From CAZCJU01 sp964498965 (GTDB lineage Bacteria > Bacillota > Clostridia > Oscillospirales > CAG-272), in assembly GCA_964498965.1 (NCBI GenBank), contig CAZCJU010000072.1, positions 1 through 7,297 of the forward strand: a DNA stretch of 7,297 nt, read 5' to 3'. Made by a program: the position numbers and the translations under genes. Below are positions 5,336 to 7,297 of this stretch, piece after piece; position 1 is the stretch's first letter, and each line of letters begins with the position of its first letter. The notes beneath the pieces were generated by a model. The model searched no databases. It saw only the letters and a program-made list of their open reading frames with translations, and was not told where the DNA came from.

Positions 5336-6947
5336 GTCTTTTTTTAATTTTTTCCGAAATTTTGCGAAATATTTTTATAATTTGCGGTAAAAACAGGCAC
5401 GAATAAATAATTACATGGCAAATTGCGATAAACAAATTCGGCAGGAATGTATAGATCGTCATATCGTTTCTGAACACGACCTCATCGGTTATCTGACCTG
5501 CGACGAGCGGTTCTATGCTTTTTTTGATCTTGCCGGTAGGTGAAATGATACTGCTCATTCCCGTATTTGCCGCTCTGACAACGTAACGGCGTGTTTCTAT
5601 CGCACGCAAAACGGATTGCCCGTTATGCTCATATATTGCGGACGAATCCAAGAACCATGAATCGTTTGTCGACACGGCGATCAATTCGGCACCGTCCCTT
5701 ACACTGTCGAGTGCGAGCTTCTCGTAGATCGAATCAAAGCAAATCAGAAATCCGACATTGCCGTATTCGGTTTCGGCGTTTTCGCTCTCACTGCCCATTG
5801 TAAGTTCGTCTTCAAACAAATTAAGCGAATTCAAAAACGGAAAAACGGTACAGAATATTTTTCTTGCCGGCAAATATTCACCGAACGGAACAAGGCGGCG
5901 TTTTTTATATGTATTTTCTTTCACGCTTCCGTCGGGATAAAACGTATATATCGCATTATATGTTTTGTCGTTTTCGGAATCAAACGCTCCGACGAGCAAT
6001 ATACAATCGTTCCGTTCGGCAAGAGCGGAAATTTTATTCTTCAAGCCGACGAACTCATTCAAGTCGGCGGTAAACGCCGTTTCCGGCAGCACGACGAGCT
6101 TTGCTCCCTCCTCTGCCGCTTTGCAAACAAGCTCGGAATACCTTTGATACGCCGTATCGTTTGCGTTGTCCGCCCATTTTTCCTGTGACAGCATATTTGC
6201 CTGTGTTGCAGACACTTTTACGGTTTCGCCGCTCTCGTTTTTTTCGTCAGCGTACATCGCAATCGCACCGAACACGTAATTTGCGAGAAAAATGCCGACG
6301 GCGGTAAACGATGCGACACGTGCGGCAGTGCATTTTTTCTTCCCGTTTTTCACGAATGCATACAGTGCATACGCTGTACAAGCATTGAAGCAAACGATCA
6401 AAAACGAAACGAAATACGAACCGAAGACAGACGATATCTGCAACACCGGCAAATATTTTTGCTGTGTCAAAGCAAGTCGTGTCCACGGAACGCCCATAAA
6501 GGTTTTCGTATGCATCCATTCGACCGTACTCCAACAGATCCCGATAAAAAACGGTAGCGTGAACGGAAATTTTTCACACAGAGCCGTTTTCGAAAAGTGT
6601 GCCGTCAAATACGGTACCAACGCAAGTGTAATCGAATAAAGCATCGACATACCGAACCATGCCGTGATCACGTACACTACCGACATTGTTTTCGAAAAGC
6701 CCATAAAATCGAGCGGGTACTGATACGTGAACCAGTAAAAAACGGCTGAATAATACACGAACGAAAACAACAGTCCGGACAAATACATTCTTCTCGGCTT
6801 TACTCCGTCGCACTTTACTCTTTTAAGCAGTACATAAAAATACGGACAAAGCGAAAACCAGGCTGTAAATCCCACATCGTAAAACGTGTAAAGTATTCCC
6901 GTAACAAATGCGGATATCGTCGTTATGAGAAAATATTTCGCTTTCAT
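5313..6947 (-). CDS. lnt: apolipoprotein N-acyltransferase
   Basis: Membrane enzyme that moves an acyl chain from a phospholipid to the free N-terminal amine of diacylated lipoproteins. The 544-residue protein has an N-terminal membrane region (about 1-232, six or so hydrophobic helices; VEWMHTKTFMGVPWTRL at 142-158 is a family hallmark), a nitrilase-type (carbon-nitrogen hydrolase) domain at about 243-490, and a final helix at about 498-525 with a basic tail. Catalytic residues by position relative to E. coli Lnt: Glu289 (VLPETA), Lys349 before LVPFGEYLP, and Cys403 (ICFDS). Glu357 and Trp258 also match residues important in E. coli. The Tyr-Glu that follows the catalytic Cys in E. coli is Phe-Asp here. 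The start overlaps the stop of the pseudouridine synthase gene as ATGA, and no good ribosome binding site is visible, so translation is probably coupled. Expression relies on a promoter outside the window. Confidence 0.94.
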   Translation of the reverse strand: MKAKYFLITTISAFVTGILYTFYDVGFTAWFSLCPYFYVLLKRVKCDGVKPRRMYLSGLLFSFVYYSAVFYWFTYQYPLDFMGFSKTMSVVYVITAWFGMSMLYSITLALVPYLTAHFSKTALCEKFPFTLPFFIGICWSTVEWMHTKTFMGVPWTRLALTQQKYLPVLQISSVFGSYFVSFLIVCFNACTAYALYAFVKNGKKKCTAARVASFTAVGIFLANYVFGAIAMYADEKNESGETVKVSATQANMLSQEKWADNANDTAYQRYSELVCKAAEEGAKLVVLPETAFTADLNEFVGLKNKISALAERNDCILLVGAFDSENDKTYNAIYTFYPDGSVKENTYKKRRLVPFGEYLPARKIFCTVFPFLNSLNLFEDELTMGSESENAETEYGNVGFLICFDSIYEKLALDSVRDGAELIAVSTNDSWFLDSSAIYEHNGQSVLRAIETRRYVVRAANTGMSSIISPTGKIKKSIEPLVAGQITDEVVFRNDMTIYTFLPNLFIAICHVIIYSCLFLPQIIKIFRKISEKIKKRLEKTENL

Positions 6948-7297
6948 ATACCGAAATCCCTCATAAATCCGATATTTTTCGTATCTGCGGTTATCGTCTT
7001 TCCACTCAAATATCCGAGAACACCCTCGTTTTCGAAATCGAAAACGATTTTATAGGAATACAGTGCCTGATAATGATATCCTTTTTTCTTGTCCTCTCTG
7101 TTCACTCCGTACTTGCCCTCACCGATCAGCGGGTGTCCGGCAAACGCCATATGTGAGCGTATCTGATGAGTTTTTCCCGTATAAAGATGTACCCTGAGAA
7201 GAGTGTATTTACCATCCGTCCCAAGCGGTTCATAACCGGTCTTTATATATGAACTTCCCGGTTTTTCTTTTTTCTCTATGGTTACTTTATTCGTTCT
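6944..7297 (-). CDS. RluA-family pseudouridine synthase, C-terminal part (cut by window edge)
   Basis: Enzyme family that isomerises specific uridines in rRNA or tRNA to pseudouridine. The frame is open to the window edge on the 5' side, so only the last 117 residues are seen. The conserved block LLRVHLYTGKTHQIRSHMAF followed by GHPLIGEGKYG is diagnostic of the RluA/RluC/RluD C-terminal catalytic domain, but the catalytic Asp motif (HRLD) lies outside the window. A second conserved piece, YHYQALYSYKIVFDF, follows. An internal ATG at 7150 is not the start, because conserved residues lie upstream of it. Its TGA overlaps the ATG of lnt by ATGA, so the two form an operon. Which RNA site it modifies cannot be told from this part. 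Confidence 0.93.
   Translation of the reverse strand, partial: RTNKVTIEKKEKPGSSYIKTGYEPLGTDGKYTLLRVHLYTGKTHQIRSHMAFAGHPLIGEGKYGVNREDKKKGYHYQALYSYKIVFDFENEGVLGYLSGKTITADTKNIGFMRDFGI

Noticed and set aside
4724..5347. A 207-codon open frame on the + strand
   Set aside because: It is antisense to upp, an unmistakable gene, and has no family features or plausible start signals.
1..7297. LexA boxes (GAAC-4-GTTC type), CRISPR repeats, tRNA, insertion sequences
   Set aside because: I looked for these by eye and found no convincing match; in particular no GAACnnnnGTTC was seen near the S24 repressor. A computed motif scan would be more reliable.

Overview
The window looks like a chromosomal segment of a low-to-moderate GC Gram-positive bacterium of the class Clostridia, most likely from the Oscillospirales/Ruminococcus-like gut lineages. 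This rests on AT-rich intergenic DNA with near-consensus housekeeping promoters, strong AGGAG-type ribosome binding sites, a four-cysteine (zinc ribbon) L28 protein and Clostridia-type versions of the proteins. The assignment is inference from sequence style; no search was run.

Layout, left to right. At the left edge a possible coding tail on the + strand ends by position 48 and is followed by an intrinsic terminator (60-94). A second terminator (129-159) faces it and closes the minus-strand gene for an extracellular solute-binding lipoprotein of the oligopeptide/dipeptide type (190-2010). That gene has its own promoter (2066-2094) and no permease or ATPase beside it. Next, on the minus strand, is a small predicted membrane protein of unknown function (2227-2568) with a perfect-consensus promoter. 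Divergent from it, behind a second near-perfect promoter, is a + strand repressor with an XRE helix-turn-helix and a LexA/CI-type S24 self-cleaving domain (2763-3485). The two share a control region of about 190 bp.

The repressor gene runs tail-to-tail into a minus-strand gene (3477-4157), overlapping it by 9 bp. That gene encodes a protein I assign with moderate confidence to the DUF6873 family, predicted to have the guanidino-modifying-enzyme (GME) fold. A hairpin terminator (4179-4215) sits immediately ahead of its ribosome binding site. To the right, all on the minus strand, is a housekeeping block: rpmB (ribosomal protein L28), upp (uracil phosphoribosyltransferase), lnt (apolipoprotein N-acyltransferase) and the C-terminal part of an RluA-family pseudouridine synthase cut by the window edge. 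The synthase and lnt overlap by ATGA and are clearly co-transcribed. upp and rpmB each have a recognisable promoter, the upp one lying partly inside the end of lnt.

How the genes connect: Lnt would N-acylate lipoproteins such as the solute-binding protein encoded in the same window. upp, rpmB and the pseudouridine synthase are nucleotide-salvage and ribosome/RNA genes. The least ordinary part is the 2.2-3.5 kb module: a self-cleaving repressor paired divergently with a small membrane protein, with no phage genes in view. I found no rRNA, tRNA, CRISPR array, insertion sequence or clear horizontally acquired island.
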